64,000 nucleotides of DNA. It comes from Paenibacillus humicus NBRC 102415. Lineage in GTDB: Bacteria; Bacillota; Bacilli; Paenibacillales; Paenibacillaceae. Location: NCBI RefSeq assembly GCF_004000905.1, contig NZ_BIMD01000001.1:186001-250000 (forward strand). Direction: 5' to 3'. A program made the translations under genes and the position numbers. Below the pieces are notes generated by a model. That model saw only the letters and a list, made by a program, of their open reading frames with translations. It made no database searches and was not told the origin of the DNA. Below, piece after piece: positions 63,698-64,000 of this stretch. Position 1 is the first letter of the stretch. Each line of letters opens with the position of its first letter.

Positions 63698-64000
63698 CTA
63701 AAGACGGGAGGGCTTCGTGTATTTTTGATTGAACAGGGTTTGAAGGCCTCTGGCAAGCAGCTGGAATCCCAGAATAAGGACGAGGTAAGCGGCGAGAGGA
63801 ACAAACAGGATCCATGGGTAGACGTCCAGGCTGCTCCGTCCGGCCGCGATCAATCCGGCCCATTCATTGGTGCGGCTGTTGTATTCGATCGGATCGAAGG
63901 TCATGACTGTTCCTCCAACGAACAGATGGAAGATGGCCAATTGCCCGAACAGAGTCAAGACGAGCACGATTTCCTGGACGATCAAGATCAGGAAGCTGTC
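63698..64000 (-). CDS. ABC transporter permease, oligopeptide/dipeptide (OppC/DppC-like), 5' partial
   Basis: The last 100 residues of a permease run off the right edge. TM segments flank a loop with NEWAGLIAAGRSSLDVYPWI, matching the C-terminal part of OppC/DppC-type permeases, where EWAxMLxxGR is followed by a periplasmic turn and the final TM segment. The in-frame codons continue to base 64000, so the true start is outside. Other subunits of the importer would be expected to the right. Confidence 0.8.
   Translation of the reverse strand, partial: DSFLILIVQEIVLVLTLFGQLAIFHLFVGGTVMTFDPIEYNSRTNEWAGLIAAGRSSLDVYPWILFVPLAAYLVLILGFQLLARGLQTLFNQKYTKPSRL

Noticed and set aside
1-64000. CRISPR arrays, tRNA/rRNA genes, insertion sequences, prophage or integrase genes
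   Set aside because: Looked for by eye on both strands and not found; short or divergent examples could be missed without a dedicated search.

Overview
The window reads as chromosomal DNA of a GC-rich, endospore-forming, soil-type member of the Bacillota, most likely Paenibacillus. Supporting signs are strong AGGAGG ribosome binding sites, frequent TTG starts, CcpA-type cre sites, a SigD promoter, a YheC/YheD spore-coat ATP-grasp protein, many AraC regulators and secreted multidomain glycanases. I saw no rRNA, tRNA, CRISPR array, integrase or transposase. The calls rest on reading motifs by eye, with no database search.

Layout. 1-9.1 kb: a partial PRISE-type reductase, an HxlR regulator, two secreted glucanases (GH16 with a ricin-type CBM, and a modular GH87), each behind a cre-like site, a decayed TPR pseudogene, a serine hydrolase and a methyltransferase. 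9.4-16.2 kb: a chemoreceptor with a SigD promoter, SelO, a CDF transporter, a Nudix protein, ThpR and small proteins. 16.3-24.4 kb: a GntR regulator, a complete ABC importer with an MBL-fold hydrolase and an inositol-phosphatase-like enzyme, then a secreted protein; the importer and the secreted gene carry related palindromic operators. 24.5-36 kb: MarR/MFS, DinB, CDF, radical SAM, RidA, GIY-YIG, YheC/D, an AraC/uronate-isomerase pair, ChrA and an SRPBCC protein.

36-52 kb is an arabinose-polymer region: a GH51 arabinofuranosidase and two GH127-type enzymes, each divergent from an AraC gene. One GH127 gene has lost its stop and runs into an aldose-1-epimerase remnant. TetR/MFS, PepF, another AraC and a PhyH-HEAT fusion follow.

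52.6-56.7 kb is a compact three-gene D-Ala-D-Ser type glycopeptide-resistance operon (ligase, VanXY, VanT) with no vanR/vanS in view. Just upstream lies an NlpC/P60 wall hydrolase gene broken by a single in-frame TGA. 58.6-63.0 kb is an operon of MFS, class III aminotransferase, Zn alcohol dehydrogenase and HAD phosphatase, which recalls azasugar (nojirimycin-type) biosynthesis with a different phosphatase. The window ends in a partial oligopeptide-type ABC permease.
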